Source: DATKNA01 sp963755755
Lineage (GTDB): Bacteria; Actinomycetota; Actinomycetes; Actinomycetales; Kineosporiaceae
Length of the DNA stretch: 64,000 bases
Direction of reading: 5' to 3'
Assembly: GCA_963755755.1 (NCBI GenBank)
Contig: CAVWLJ010000014.1
Location: forward strand, 186,001 to 250,000
Shown: positions 26,577 through 35,686 of the stretch, in pieces
How positions within the stretch are numbered: the stretch's first letter is position 1
Layout of the letters: each line of letters opens with the position of its first letter
Notes under the pieces: generated by a model
What the model was told of the DNA's origin: nothing
Databases searched by the model: none
Seen by the model: the letters and a program-made list of their open reading frames with translations, nothing else
Program-made: the position numbers and the translations under genes

Positions 26577-27235
26577 GCCCGCACCAGCGCGGGACGGGCG
26601 AGGTGACGTGCCAGTGCCAGGGTCACGACCAGCACGCCTGATCCGGCGTACAGCGCACGCAGCGCCGTCGTGTCACTGCCGGTCAGGACGCCGTGGAACC
26701 ACACGAGCACGAAGCAGAGGCCGCTGACGCGGTGGATCGGCCACCACAGGCGTTTCCCGAGGCGACCGGCGAGTGCGGCGGTGGCCCCGGCGAGGAGGCC
26801 GCTGTAGGCCGCGAGGACGCCGAGGGTCACGGGCAGCGGCCGGTACCCGGAGGCGAACGGAACGATCGAACCGCTCCACCCGACCCGGGCGTAGCGGTCC
26901 GTGGCGAGGACGACCACGTGCAGCACGAGGAAGGCGAACGTGAACGCCGCCAGCCCGGCGTGCAGCCGGAGCCGGACCGCGGGATGCGGCCGCCGGAACC
27001 GGGCCGCCGCGGGGTGGGCGAGGAGCAGGCCGGTGCACACGAGGACCACGAGCAGGGCGTAGGCGGTGAGCCCCGCCGCCCGCCCGAGCATCCAGGGGGC
27101 CTTGGGGTCGCCGAGGACGCCGACGACGGCACGCCCCAGCACGGCTCCGGCGACGCCCGTCGCCAGGGCCGTGAGCGCGGTGGCGCGGAGCACGCGCCTG
27201 CCCGGAAGGGCCGGCACCGCGGCCCCCGCGCTCAT
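26573..27235 (-). CDS. ferric-reductase-like transmembrane (cytochrome b-type) protein
   Basis: 220 residues from ATG 27235, overlapping the ApbE stop. About six helices. Paired His residues lie in L-R-L-H-A-G-L-A-A-F-T-F and V-L-H-V-V-V-L-A-T-D, and again in P-I-H-R-V-S-G-L and V-W-F-H-G-V-L-T-G, as needed for two b-type hemes across the membrane. It lacks the FAD/NAD domain of complete ferric reductases, which the neighbouring NuoF-like subunit could replace. A short A-G-A-T motif lies in a predicted helix; relevance to ApbE flavinylation is speculative. Confidence 0.82.
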   Translation of the reverse strand: MSAGAAVPALPGRRVLRATALTALATGVAGAVLGRAVVGVLGDPKAPWMLGRAAGLTAYALLVVLVCTGLLLAHPAAARFRRPHPAVRLRLHAGLAAFTFAFLVLHVVVLATDRYARVGWSGSIVPFASGYRPLPVTLGVLAAYSGLLAGATAALAGRLGKRLWWPIHRVSGLCFVLVWFHGVLTGSDTTALRALYAGSGVLVVTLALARHLARPALVRA

Positions 27236-28196
27236 CGCACCGCCGCCGTGCTGGTCGCGCGTTCCCAGAGGACATGCGGCCGCAGCGCGGGCGTGACCTC
27301 GACGCGGTCGTCGTCCGTCACCCAGAGGGCGGCGAGGCCGTGCCGGCTGAGCCAGCGCGGGAGCGTCCGGCCCCGCCACGAGCAGGGCCTTGCTCCAGAC
27401 CTCGGCCCGGGCCGGGTCGTCCGCGACGACGGTGACGGCGCGGATCCCGCCGTCCGCGCTCGGTCCCGGTCCGCGGATCGACGATGTGATGGAGCCGGCG
27501 CTGACCCGCCTGCCACGAGCGGAGCCGGACGGACGAGGTCGCCACGGCGAGGTCTTCGACCCGCAGCACGGCGATCGGCAGGTCCCCGCCGGAGGGGTCC
27601 TCCACCCCGACGCGCCATCCCTCTCCCTCGGGTCCGGGGCCGCCGAGGCTGCAGTCACCACCGGCGTCGACGAGGTGCACGGCACCGGCCCGGGCGAGTT
27701 CCGCCGCCGCCCAGCGGACGGCGAGCCCCTTGCCGATGCCGCCGAGGTCGACGGGTGTGCCGCCCAGCTCCACGCTGCGCGTCGCCCGGTCGAGGACGGG
27801 TCGCCAGGGTCCGAGCGCGGCGGGCGGTTCGGGCTCGGCCGCCTGCTCGAGGACGACGAGCTCGGAGCGGAACGGGAGCGTGCGGTCGTAGCCGAGCGCG
27901 ACGAGCGGACGCAGGACGCGCGGGTCGAACAGGCCGTCCGTGCGGCGGTGGGCGTCGAGGGCTTCGGCGAGCGCCTCGAACAGCTCGTCCGGGACGACGT
28001 GCCGCGCGTCGGGGGCGGCGTTGGCGCGCATGAGCGGGCTGTCGGCGACGAACCGGGTGCACGCGGCCTCGGTCCGCTCGAACACCTCCCGGGCGCGGTG
28101 CAGCGCCTCGCGCGCCGCCGCGTCCGGGGCGCGGACCTGCAGCGTGACCTGCGTGTTCATGGCCGTGAACGTCGCGGTGTGCAGCTCGTCGGTCAC
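27232..28196 (-). CDS. ApbE-type FAD:protein FMN transferase, two frameshifts
   Basis: GTG 28196 overlaps the upstream stop by 4 bp. The frame gives M-N-T-Q-V-T-L-Q-V, then V-D-L-G-G-I-G-K-G-L-A-V and V-D-A-G-G-D, the FAD/Mg site of ApbE, and L-H-H-I-V-D-P-R-T-G. One extra base near 27465 leads to I-R-A-V-T-V-V-A, and another near 27370 leads to W-L-S-R-H-G-L-A-A-L-W-V and the stop at 27232. ApbE attaches FMN to a Thr or Ser in an extracytoplasmic target (usual motif ending S/T-G-A-T). Its position here suggests one operon product is flavinylated. Confidence 0.82.
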
Positions 28197-28684
28197 GACG
28201 ACCTCGTCGTCACGTGCGGGGTCGGGATCGGGGGCGGGCTGGGGGCGTGCGCAGGGCGGGGAACGGCGGCGCTCGGTGTGGGCCGGGTGGGGGGTCGCGT
28301 GGCGGGGGCCGCCGAGGGTGGTGGCGGCGCGACGTGGGACGCACCCGACCTCGTGGTCGAACTGGTGGTGGCCGACGTGGTGGGCGTCGTGGTGGCTGAC
28401 GGCGTGGGGGGCGAGGTGCGCTCGGCGACGGCGGAACGGAGGGCGCGGACGTCGGCGGAGAGCCGGGCGAGCTCGCGCTCCTGCGCCGCGAGCTGCCGGT
28501 TCAGCGCGGCTGCGGCGTCGGTGGTCGGGCTGGTCGTGGGGGTGGAGTTGTCCGCGGCGGCCGCGACGACGGCGGGTGCCGGGTCGTGGCCCGAGGCCCA
28601 GACGAGGGCCGCGGAGAACACGGCGGCGGTGGCGGGGGCGAGGACACCGAGCCATGGCCGCCGGATGCGGATCCGGTCAGTCAT
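28193..28684 (-). CDS. membrane-anchored coiled-coil protein with Pro/Thr-rich tail
   Basis: 163 residues from ATG 28684. One N-terminal signal-anchor helix (V-L-A-P-A-T-A-A-V-F-S-A-A-L-V-W-A) is followed by a Thr/Pro linker, a coiled coil (L-N-R-Q-L-A-A-Q-E-R-E-L-A-R-L-S-A-D) and a long Pro/Ser/Thr tail. No recognised domain or flavin-attachment motif. Its layout repeats that of the gene just upstream, so the two may be diverged paralogues. They are the first two genes of the redox operon and may anchor it in, or space it across, the cell wall. Confidence 0.75.
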   Translation of the reverse strand: MTDRIRIRRPWLGVLAPATAAVFSAALVWASGHDPAPAVVAAAADNSTPTTSPTTDAAAALNRQLAAQERELARLSADVRALRSAVAERTSPPTPSATTTPTTSATTSSTTRSGASHVAPPPPSAAPATRPPTRPTPSAAVPRPAHAPSPPPIPTPHVTTRSS

Positions 28685-29051
28685 CGCCGTCGTCCTCGGC
28701 TGCGTCGTCGCTCGGCGCGTCCGGGCTCTCGTGCGTCGGTGCCGGGGCGGCGCGGCGGGCGGAGGTGACCGGCGCGGGAGCAGTGGGACGGACGGCCGTG
28801 GCCAGCTGCGCACGCAGGTCGCGCACCTGGCCCTCGAGCCGGCTGGTCGCGGTGTGGAGTTGCGCGAGCCGCCGTCGGGCTCGGGCGATGGACGCGGATG
28901 AGGTCGGCGATGACGCCGCGGCGGTGGTCGATCCGGCGGTGGTGACGACGCCGGGGGAGGGCTGGCTCGTGCCGACGAGCGCCGCGGCCCCGGCCGCGGA
29001 GCAGACCGCAAGCGTGATCACGGCGACGGCCGCTTGACCTCGCTGTCCCAT
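28677..29051 (-). CDS. membrane-anchored coiled-coil protein, first gene of redox operon
   Basis: 124 residues from ATG 29051. N-terminal signal-anchor (A-A-V-A-V-I-T-L-A-V-C-S-A-A-G-A-A-A-L-V), Thr/Ser linker, coiled coil (L-A-Q-L-H-T-A-T-S-R-L-E-G-Q-V-R-D-L-R) and an acidic end (E-D-D-G-D-D). The stop overlaps the next start by 8 bp. No family recognised; found here only by its context and paralogue-like neighbour. Confidence 0.7.
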   Translation of the reverse strand: MGQRGQAAVAVITLAVCSAAGAAALVGTSQPSPGVVTTAGSTTAAASSPTSSASIARARRRLAQLHTATSRLEGQVRDLRAQLATAVRPTAPAPVTSARRAAPAPTHESPDAPSDDAAEDDGDD

Positions 29052-29247
29052 CGGCCTCGACCTCCCGCGCCGTCCGAGCCCGACGACCCGTCCGCCCACC
29101 TTCTCGGCAGGTCGAGCCCTGGACTTGAGCGACGCGGTCACGACGAGCACGTCGCCGCCCCCGGTGGTGAGGGGCGGGAAGCGCTCCCACGTGCGGGGAG
29201 GAGCCCAGGACCGGCAATTCGAGCGTGCCGCCGGGGAGGCGGCCGGC

Positions 29248-30197
29248 TCAGAGCGAGCGGAGGACGCGGATCCGGTCCGCGAGGGCCCGGCGGGCCACGT
29301 CGGTGTCCGGGCGCGAACGCGTCGAAGCCGTGCGGGGCGCCCGGGTGGACGTGCAGCTCGACCGACGTCGCCGTCCCGGCGATGCGCCGGGCGTACTCGA
29401 TGTCCTCGTCGCGGAAGATGTCGAGCTCGCCGACGTCGACGTACGTCGGGGGCAGGCCGCTGACGTCGAGAGCGCGGGCCGGAGCCGCGAAGGCGGGGAC
29501 GTCGTCGGTGCCGGCCCGCGTCGCCGAGCAGGGCCTGCCACCCCGTGACGTTGTCGTCGTAGGTCCAGGTGAGGAACGGCACGAGCGCGGGGTCGGGCTC
29601 CGTCGTCCGGTCGTCGAGCATCGGGTAGACGAGGATCTGCCGGGCGAGCGCCGGGCCTCCGCGGTCGCGGGCCATGAGCGCGGTCGCGGCGGCGAGCCCG
29701 CCACCGGCGCTGTCGCCCATGATCGCGATCCTGGACGGGTCGACGCCGAGTTCGGCGGCGTGCTCCGCCAGCCAGACGAGGCCGGCGTAGCAGTCCTGGA
29801 CCGGGGTCGGGTGCGGGTGCTCGGGCGCCAGCCGGTACTCGACGGCCAGGGCCGGGACGCCGGACGCGGAGACGTACTCCTGCAGCAGCGCGTCGTAGAG
29901 GTCGAGGCTGCCGAGGATCATCCCGCCGCCGTGGATGTAGTAGACGGCCGGCCCCGGCGGCGCGCCCGCCTTCGTCAGCCAGCGCAGCTCGACCTCGGCG
30001 CCGTCCGGTGCGGTGGTGGTGTAGGTGCTGCGGTGGACGTCGGTGACGGCCGGCGCGACGGAGGCGAAGTAGGCGAACGTCTGCTCGGCGCTCGCGCGGC
30101 GGGCGGCGACGTCCCCGACGGCCGGCGGTTCCGGGGGTTCGAGCGCGGCCAGGGGTTCGAGCGCGGCGGCGACCTGCGGGTCCATCGCGTAGGCCAT
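29248..30197 (-). CDS. alpha/beta hydrolase fold-3 (HSL-type) esterase, two frameshifts
   Basis: ATG 30197 follows GAGGAGGAGGA. The frame carries Y-Y-I-H-G-G-G-M-I-L-G (oxyanion hole) and I-M-G-D-S-A-G-G-G-L-A (nucleophile Ser), the hormone-sensitive-lipase pattern. Near 29515 it advances one base to give V-S-G-L-P-P-T-Y-V-D-V-G-E-L-D (acid residue) and H-P-G-A-P-H-G-F-D (catalytic His). Near 29309 it advances again to T-D-V-A-R-R-A-L-A-D-R-I and stop 29248. Bridged, the protein is about 315 residues with a complete triad. Substrate unknown; short acyl esters are typical. Confidence 0.83.
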
Positions 30198-30306
30198 GCG
30201 TCCTCCTCCTCGGGCTGCGCGCTCACTCTGGCACCGCCCTGCGACAGCCGCACGAGCTGTGGCACGCCCCGCCTGGACGCAGGGACGGACGCAGGGACGC
30301 AGCCCG

Positions 30307-30338
30307 AGGGGCCCGGCGAACGACTCCGCCGGGCCCCT
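30307..30338 (-). terminator. terminator after PEP carboxykinase
   Basis: Perfect 12-bp stem (30307-30318 with 30327-30338) and an 8-base loop, about 40 bp beyond the PEP carboxykinase stop on the minus strand, in the gap before the hydrolase gene. Confidence 0.8.
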
Positions 30339-30379
30339 GCTCGCCCTGGTTCCCCGGGTTCCGTGGTCCCGGGACGCCG

Positions 30380-32215
30380 TCAGCCGGCGTCGAGGCCGAG
30401 CCGCGCCTTGAGGGCATCGAGCTCGGTGAGGAGGGTCGACGGTGTCTTGTCGCCGATCTTGCCGAACCACTCCTCGATGAGCGGCACCTCGGCCTTCCAC
30501 TCCTCGGGGTCGACCGCGAGCGCCTTCCTGATCTGCTCCCGGGTGAGGTCGAGCCCGTCGACGTCCAGCGCGCCCTCGGCCGGTACCAGGCCGATGATCG
30601 TCTCCTCGGCTGCGGCGGTGCCCTCGACGCGCTCGACGATCCACTTCAGGACGCGGCTGTTCTCGCCGTAACCGGGCCAGAGGTAGTCGCCGTTCTCGTC
30701 CTTGCGGAACCAGTTGACGTAGAAGATCAGCGGGAGCTTCGCGGCGTCCGCGATCTTGCCCACGTCGAGCCAGTGCTGGAAGTAGTCGCCTGCGTGGTAG
30801 CCGATGAAGGGCAGCATGGCCATCGGGTCGCGGCGGACGACGCCGACCGCGCCGGTGGCGGCGGCCGTCGTCTCCGAACTGCAGGTCGCGCCCAGGAACA
30901 CGCCGTGCTCCCAGTCCCGGGACTGGGTGACGAGCGGAACGGTGCCCCGCCGCCGGCCGCCGAAGACGATCGCGCTGATCGGGACGCCGAGGGGGTCGTG
31001 GTACTCCTGCGCCAGGATGTCCACGTTCTCGGTCGGCGTCGTGAAGCGGCTGTTGGGGTGGCTGGAGACGACGCCGCTGCCCGGCGTCCAGTCCTCGTGC
31101 TTCCAGCTCGTCAGGTGCGCCGGGGGCTCCTTGGTCATGCCCTCCCACCAGACGTCTCCGTCGTCCGTGAGCGCCACGTTCGTGAAGAGGGAATGGCCCT
31201 TGTCGATGGCGCGCATCGCGTTGGGGTTGGTGTGCCACCCCGTGCCCGGGGCGACGCCGAAGAGCCCGGCTTCGGGGTTCTGCGCGTAGAGCCGGCCGTC
31301 CGGGCCGAACCGGAGCCAGGCGATGTCGTCGCCGACCATCTCGGCCTTCCAGCCGGGGAGCGTCGGCTCGATCATCGCGAGGTTCGTCTTGCCGCAGGCG
31401 CTGGGGAAGGCGCCGGCGACGTAGTGGACCTGACCCTCCGGGCCGGTGAGCTTGAGGATGAGCATGTGCTCGGCCATCCAGCCCTCGTCGCGCGCGATGG
31501 CGCTGGCGATACGGAGCGAGTAGCACTTCTTGCCGAGCAGGGCGTTGCCGCCGTAGCCGGAGCCGTAGGACCAGATCTCGCGGGTCTCCGGGAAGTGGGT
31601 GATGTACTTCGTCTCGTTGCACGGCCAGGGGACGTCCTTCTGCCCTTCCGCCAGTGGCGCCCCGACGGAGTGCAGGCAGGCGACGAAATCGGCGTCCGTG
31701 CCCATGCGCTCGAGCACCGGCGTCCCGATCCTGGCCATGATGCGCATGCTGACCACGACATAGGCGGAGTCGGTGATCTCGACGCCGAACATCGGCTTCT
31801 CGGCGTTGAGCCGCCCCATCACGAACGGGATGACGTACATCGTCCGGCCGCGCATCGACCCTCGGTAGAGGTCGGTCATGATGCCGCGCATCTCGTCCGG
31901 GTCCATCCAGTGGTTGGTCGGACCGGCGTCGGCCTCGTCGCGGCTGCAGATGAAGGTCCGCTCCTCGACGCGCGCGACGTCGCTCGGGTCGGACGCGCAC
32001 CAGAAGCTGTCCGGCTTCTTGTCGAGGCGGACGAAGGTGCCGTGGGCCACGAGCTCGCCGGTGAGCTGCTCGTACTCGCCCTGGCTGCCGTCGACCCAGC
32101 GGACGGCGTCCGGCTGGGTGAGCTCGGCGATCTCACGGACCCAGGCGATCAGCCGGGTGTGTGTCGTCGGCGCGGTCTCCTCGTGGGTGACTGCGCTGAA
32201 CTCCGTCGTCGTCAC
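30380..32215 (-). CDS. pckG: phosphoenolpyruvate carboxykinase (GTP)
   Basis: 611 residues, full length, from GTG 32215. Converts oxaloacetate and GTP to PEP, GDP and CO2, the entry step of gluconeogenesis. The GTP-binding P-loop is in F-P-S-A-C-G-K-T-N-L-A-M (with the reactive Cys of this class). Other family blocks include G-S-G-Y-G-G-N-A-L-L-G-K-K-C and F-L-G-A-T-C-S-S-E-T-T-A-A. A 395-bp leader with several palindromes precedes it, consistent with transcriptional control by carbon source. Confidence 0.96.
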   Translation of the reverse strand: MTTTEFSAVTHEETAPTTHTRLIAWVREIAELTQPDAVRWVDGSQGEYEQLTGELVAHGTFVRLDKKPDSFWCASDPSDVARVEERTFICSRDEADAGPTNHWMDPDEMRGIMTDLYRGSMRGRTMYVIPFVMGRLNAEKPMFGVEITDSAYVVVSMRIMARIGTPVLERMGTDADFVACLHSVGAPLAEGQKDVPWPCNETKYITHFPETREIWSYGSGYGGNALLGKKCYSLRIASAIARDEGWMAEHMLILKLTGPEGQVHYVAGAFPSACGKTNLAMIEPTLPGWKAEMVGDDIAWLRFGPDGRLYAQNPEAGLFGVAPGTGWHTNPNAMRAIDKGHSLFTNVALTDDGDVWWEGMTKEPPAHLTSWKHEDWTPGSGVVSSHPNSRFTTPTENVDILAQEYHDPLGVPISAIVFGGRRRGTVPLVTQSRDWEHGVFLGATCSSETTAAATGAVGVVRRDPMAMLPFIGYHAGDYFQHWLDVGKIADAAKLPLIFYVNWFRKDENGDYLWPGYGENSRVLKWIVERVEGTAAAEETIIGLVPAEGALDVDGLDLTREQIRKALAVDPEEWKAEVPLIEEWFGKIGDKTPSTLLTELDALKARLGLDAG

Positions 32216-32610
32216 GAACGTGCCTCTCTCCTCGTCGGTCCCGCCGGTTGCGCCGTGGCGGCCGCCTCCCTCTGCGGCCGGATGGCGGCGCCGATGACGG
32301 TCTGTGACCGATGACGGCTCCGCTGCGGGATACCCTCACGGTATGGGGGACGTATACCCCGAACCAAGGGTCCAATGGCATGACTCTTGTGAAGGTGGTC
32401 ACAAGCTTCTGAGCTGGTCGGAAGCGCTTCCAGAAGCACTGAAAGGACTTGCAAGAGCAGTCGGTGACCGAACGAGACCGTGACTGTGGTCAGTCACCAT
32501 GTGTAATCGATACCGGAGGCCGATCGCGGGTGAGGCCGAGCGATTCGGCACCGGAGGCGGGGGTCCGGTACGCTCTAGGGCGTCGTCGGGCCTGCCGGCT
32601 CGAGCGACGG
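32216..32610. promoter_or_regulatory. upstream region of pckG and tRNA-Arg with palindromes
   Basis: No gene is supported here. Base composition is less GC-rich than the surroundings. Three inverted repeats stand out: ATACC-CTCAC-GGTAT near 32330-32345, GGAAGCGCTTCC at 32420-32431 (perfect, nested within CTTCTG...CAGAAG), and GTGACTG-TGGT-CAGTCAC at 32480-32497. They are candidate operators for the divergent pckG promoter and the tRNA-Arg promoter; the binding proteins are unknown. Confidence 0.5.
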
Positions 32611-32683
32611 GCGCCCGTAGCTCAACGGATAGAGCATCTGACTACGGATCAGAAGGTTGGGGGTTCGAATCCCTTCGGGCGCG
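32611..32683 (+). tRNA. tRNA-Arg (anticodon ACG)
   Basis: 73 nt. Acceptor GCGCCCG (32611-32617) pairs with CGGGCGC (32676-32682), discriminator G. Anticodon loop CTACGGA with ACG at 32644-32646, and T arm with GGTTCGAATCC. CCA is not encoded. Its 3' half is the attachment site of the adjacent island. A hairpin at 32707-32736 probably terminates it. Confidence 0.96.
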
Positions 32684-32724
32684 CTCGTTGAGACAGCGAC
32701 CATGAGGCCCTGACCAGCAGCAAT
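32647..32724 (+). repeat. direct repeat, tRNA-side attachment site of the island
   Basis: 78 bp starting in the anticodon arm of tRNA-Arg and running 41 bp past the tRNA. It matches 36595-36672 at 76 of 78 positions; the two differences are at 32703-32704. This is the pattern left by integration of a tyrosine-recombinase element into a tRNA gene. Confidence 0.85.
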
Positions 32725-32758
32725 GCGGGTCGGGGCTTCGTGGTTTGCCGCGCGGAAG

Positions 32759-33136
32759 TCACGCCAGGCCGCTTCGGGAGCCATTCCGGGAGCCATCCTC
32801 GTCAAGCAACGGCTCCGCGAGAGAGGCGGCGGCCCGGCGCTTGTCGCCCTCGACGAGGTGGCCATACACGTCCTTGGTAACGGCGATGCTGGCATGCCCG
32901 AGGATCTCGGAGACGACCTCCAGCCGGACGCGCTTGGCGAGCATGAGCGAGGCGCCTGAGTGCCGCAGGTCGTGCGGGTGCCAGTGGCCAAGGCCGGCTC
33001 GGCTGCACAAGCGTGTGAACCAGTGATCGAGTTCCTGGTCTGATTTTGGATCGGAGCACCTCGACACCTCGGATGTCACGCCGATGTCATTACACCTGGC
33101 ACGCATGGGCAACCTGCGGCGGACGGCGACGGACAC
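32759..33136 (-). pseudogene. integrase (tyrosine recombinase), C-terminal remnant
   Basis: Only the last 100 or so residues of the catalytic domain remain: H-P-H-D-L-R-H-S-G-A-S-L-M-L (the H-x-x-R box), V-S-E-I-L-G-H-A-S-I-A-V-T and the D-V-Y-G-H-L segment with the nucleophile Tyr. The first catalytic Arg and the core-binding N domain are missing; the sequence before about 33045 is unrelated. The fragment ends 35 bp from the attachment repeat, where an active integrase would sit. Confidence 0.8.
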
Positions 33137-33169
33137 CTGGACCGTCCCCGACCTGCGCCGACGAGACGG

Positions 33170-33916
33170 CTAGTCCTGGGCGACCGCTCCGTGCTTGCGC
33201 AAGTGGTTGACAGCTGCGTGCCGTTGTTGACCGCGAGCCCAGTGGATCGCGCTGTGACCGTCGACGAGAGCGTCGATCGGGGTCCCGGCGGCGAGGAGGG
33301 CGTCGATGACGTTGAGGCGGTCGTTGACTGCGGCGGCGCGCAGGGCGCAGGCTCGCTGGAAGTCCGTCAGTGCGGTGAGGTCATACGCCGACAGGTCACC
33401 CGCGCCCGCCGCCTCCACGACCGAAGAGGGTCGTGCTCCGGCAGCGATGAGCGTGTCGACGATGTCCGGCCAGCCAAATGCGGCGGCCAGTCGTAACGCG
33501 GTGTCTGGCGGATTGTCAGTCAGGTCGACGTGCGCCCCTGCGGCCAGCAGGGCCTTCACTACGGCCGTCTCGCCGTGGCTGGCGGCGCAGATCAACGGGG
33601 CACCGTTGCGAGTCTCGTCGTCAGCGTCAGCGCCAGCTTCAGTGAGGAGGGTGGCGACCTCTCCGGTTCGGTCGTGGTCGAGATAGCCGTAGAAGCGCGC
33701 CAGGCCGACGTAGGTCAAGGGCGAGGTGGCCTCGATGCCAGGGGCGTCGAGGAGTTCGGTGACGATGCCGGGTCGGTCATCCAGCAGCCTGCGAACGGCG
33801 TCGAGATCTCCGGCGTCGATGGCGGAGCGCAGGGCCTGCACGCATGCATGGTAGGGCGGGTTGACCTGGCTCTCGATGGCCTGATCTCGGGCTCGCCTCG
33901 ACATTGGATGACCCAT
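33170..33916 (-). CDS. ankyrin-repeat protein
   Basis: About 248 residues from ATG 33916 (a later ATG at 33904 is also possible). Four to five ankyrin-like units are visible: L-R-S-A-I-D-A-G-D-L-D-A-V-R-R-L-L, G-A-P-L-I-C-A-A-S-H-G-E-T-A-V-V-K-A-L-L, D-T-A-L-R-L-A-A-A-F-G-W-P-D-I-V, and a final G-H-S-A-I-H-W-A-R-G. No signal peptide or catalytic domain. Likely a protein-binding module; the partner is unknown. It is the only intact cargo gene I recognise on the island. Confidence 0.8.
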   Translation of the reverse strand: MGHPMSRRARDQAIESQVNPPYHACVQALRSAIDAGDLDAVRRLLDDRPGIVTELLDAPGIEATSPLTYVGLARFYGYLDHDRTGEVATLLTEAGADADDETRNGAPLICAASHGETAVVKALLAAGAHVDLTDNPPDTALRLAAAFGWPDIVDTLIAAGARPSSVVEAAGAGDLSAYDLTALTDFQRACALRAAAVNDRLNVIDALLAAGTPIDALVDGHSAIHWARGQQRHAAVNHLRKHGAVAQD

Positions 33917-34116
33917 GAGTCCACGAGCCCGTGTGCACGCCGGGGCACGTCGACGGCACGCGACGACCGTCGGCGCCGACATCCGTTGGCAGACGCCGAA
34001 AGCCGTCTACGCAGGTAATCGGGCACCCCGATGAGTGGAGTCCCCGAGAGTGGTGTACGGCGGGCCCTGGCCGGTGAGGCTGTCGGGCGTGGCGTAGGGA
34101 CGTGAAGGCGGCCACC

Positions 34117-35431
34117 GCGTGATCCTCGGTCTTGAGTTCCCGCTCATGCCCAAGGAGATCCACGCGATGACTGCCAAGCCCAGTATCGATCCTGCCCGCC
34201 TTCTGGAGGAGCAGTTGGAGTCCGCGTCGCCGGATCTGCTGCGCAGCCTGTTGTCCACCTTCATCCAGACCTTGATGTCGGCCGAGGCCGACGCGGTCTG
34301 CGGCGCCGAGTACGGCGACCCGAGCCCGGACCGCACCAACGGCCGCAACGGTTACCGGCACCGCGACTTCGACACCCGGGCCGGCACAATCGACGTCGCG
34401 ATCCCCAAGCTGCGCTCAGGGCAGCTACTTCCCGGACTGGCTGCTGGAGCGCCGCCGCCGCGCCGAGGCGCGCGCTGACGAGCGTGGTGGCGACCTGCTA
34501 CCTGCTCGGAGTCTCCACCGCGGCGGATGGAAAAGCTGGTCGAGACCCTGGGGATCACCCGGCTGTCCAAGTCCCAGGTCAGCAGGATGGCCGCGGACCT
34601 GGACGCCCAGGTCGAGGACGTTCCGCACCCGCCCGCTGGACGCCGGCCCGTACACGTTCGTGGCCGCCGACGCCCTGGTGCTGAAGGTCCGCGAGGGCGG
34701 GCGGGTCGTGAACGTGCACGCCCTGGTCGCGACCGGGGTCAACGCCGACGGGCACCGCGAGATCCTCGGCCTGCAGGTCACCACCGCCGAGGACGGCGCC
34801 GGCTGGCTGGCGTTCTTCCGGGACCTGACCGCCCGCGGCCTGTCCGGGGTCCGGCTGGTGACCTCCGACGCGCACGCCGGCCTGGTCGCCGCGATCGGCG
34901 CGACCCTGCCCGGCGGCGCCTGGCAGCGCTGCCGCACCCACTACGCCGCCAACCTCATGTCCGTGACCCCGAAGGCGTCCTGGCCGTGGGTCAAGGCGCT
35001 GCTGCACTCGGTCTACGACCAGCCCGACGCCGCCTCGGTGCACGCCCAGTTCGACCGGCTCATCGACGCCTTCGCCGAGAAGCTGCCCACGGTCGCCGAC
35101 CACCTCGAGGCCGCCCGCGCCGACATCCTGGCCTTCACCGCGTTCCCCAAGGAGATCTGGCGCCAGATCTGGTCGAACAACCCCAACGAACGCCTCAACC
35201 GCGAGATCCGCCGCCGCACCGACGTCGTCGGCATCTTCCCCGACCGCGACGCCCTGATCCGCCTCGTCGGCGCCGTCCTGGCCGAACAACACGACGAATG
35301 GACCGAAGGCCGCCGCTACCTCGGCCTCGAGGTCCTCGCCCGCTCCCGAATCGACCATCCTCAGCACCGACGACGCGCAAACCCGGAGGTGACACCCGCG
35401 CTCAGCGCCTGACCGACAACGAGGATCACGC
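34117..35431 (+). mobile_element. IS256-family insertion sequence
   Basis: The transposase gene is flanked by an inverted repeat with a 12-bp identical core, GCGTGATCCTCG at 34117-34128 and its complement at 35420-35431, with weaker pairing further out. The outer ends and a target duplication were not fixed. The transposase carries several frameshifts, so the copy is probably immobile unless these are assembly errors. Confidence 0.7.
34167..35412 (+). pseudogene. IS256-family (mutator-type) transposase, four frameshifts
   Basis: ATG 34167 follows AAGGAG. The N-terminal part contains A-D-A-V-C-G-A-E-Y-G and R-N-G-Y-R-H-R-D-F-D-T-R-A-G, standard for the family. One extra base is needed near 34420, 34467, 34520 and 34619 to read through S-Y-F-P-D-W-L-L-E-R-R, C-Y-L-L-G-V-S-T, M-E-K-L-V-E-T-L-G and Y-T-F-V-A-A-D-A-L. 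From there the last 250 residues are intact, with the DDE region (V-T-S-D-A-H-A-G-L, R-C-R-T-H-Y, N-P-N-E-R-L-N-R-E-I). Four shifts within 200 bp suggest decay or a poorly assembled stretch. Confidence 0.88.
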
Positions 35432-35686
35432 TGCCGCTACGAACACCACGCGACGGGACTTGACCCACCCGGACTGCGCTTGACGCTTCATTGCTATGGG
35501 CCGCGGATGTGGTTGCGGACCGCGCGTTGGGTGCCGGCGCGGGTGTCATGTGCTGAAATGGGACGGCCTCCGCTGGGGGAGCGGAGGCCGTCTGCCAGGT
35601 CCGGCTCGGGGGGAGGAACCGGAGCTGGTCGCGTCGGGCTTCTACCGACGCGTTATTGAGGCTACTCCAGTAACCGGACGGTATCC

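Noticed and set aside
32575..32991. A minus-strand frame across tRNA-Arg coding for E-G-I-R-T-P-N-L-L-I-R-S-Q and more
   Set aside because: This is antisense to a tRNA gene, a well-known false protein. The same false sequence recurs over the island's right repeat.
34167..35412. Programmed frameshifting as the reason for shifts in the transposase
   Set aside because: Four separate shifts without slippery motifs are not how IS256 transposases are made; decay or sequence error fits better.
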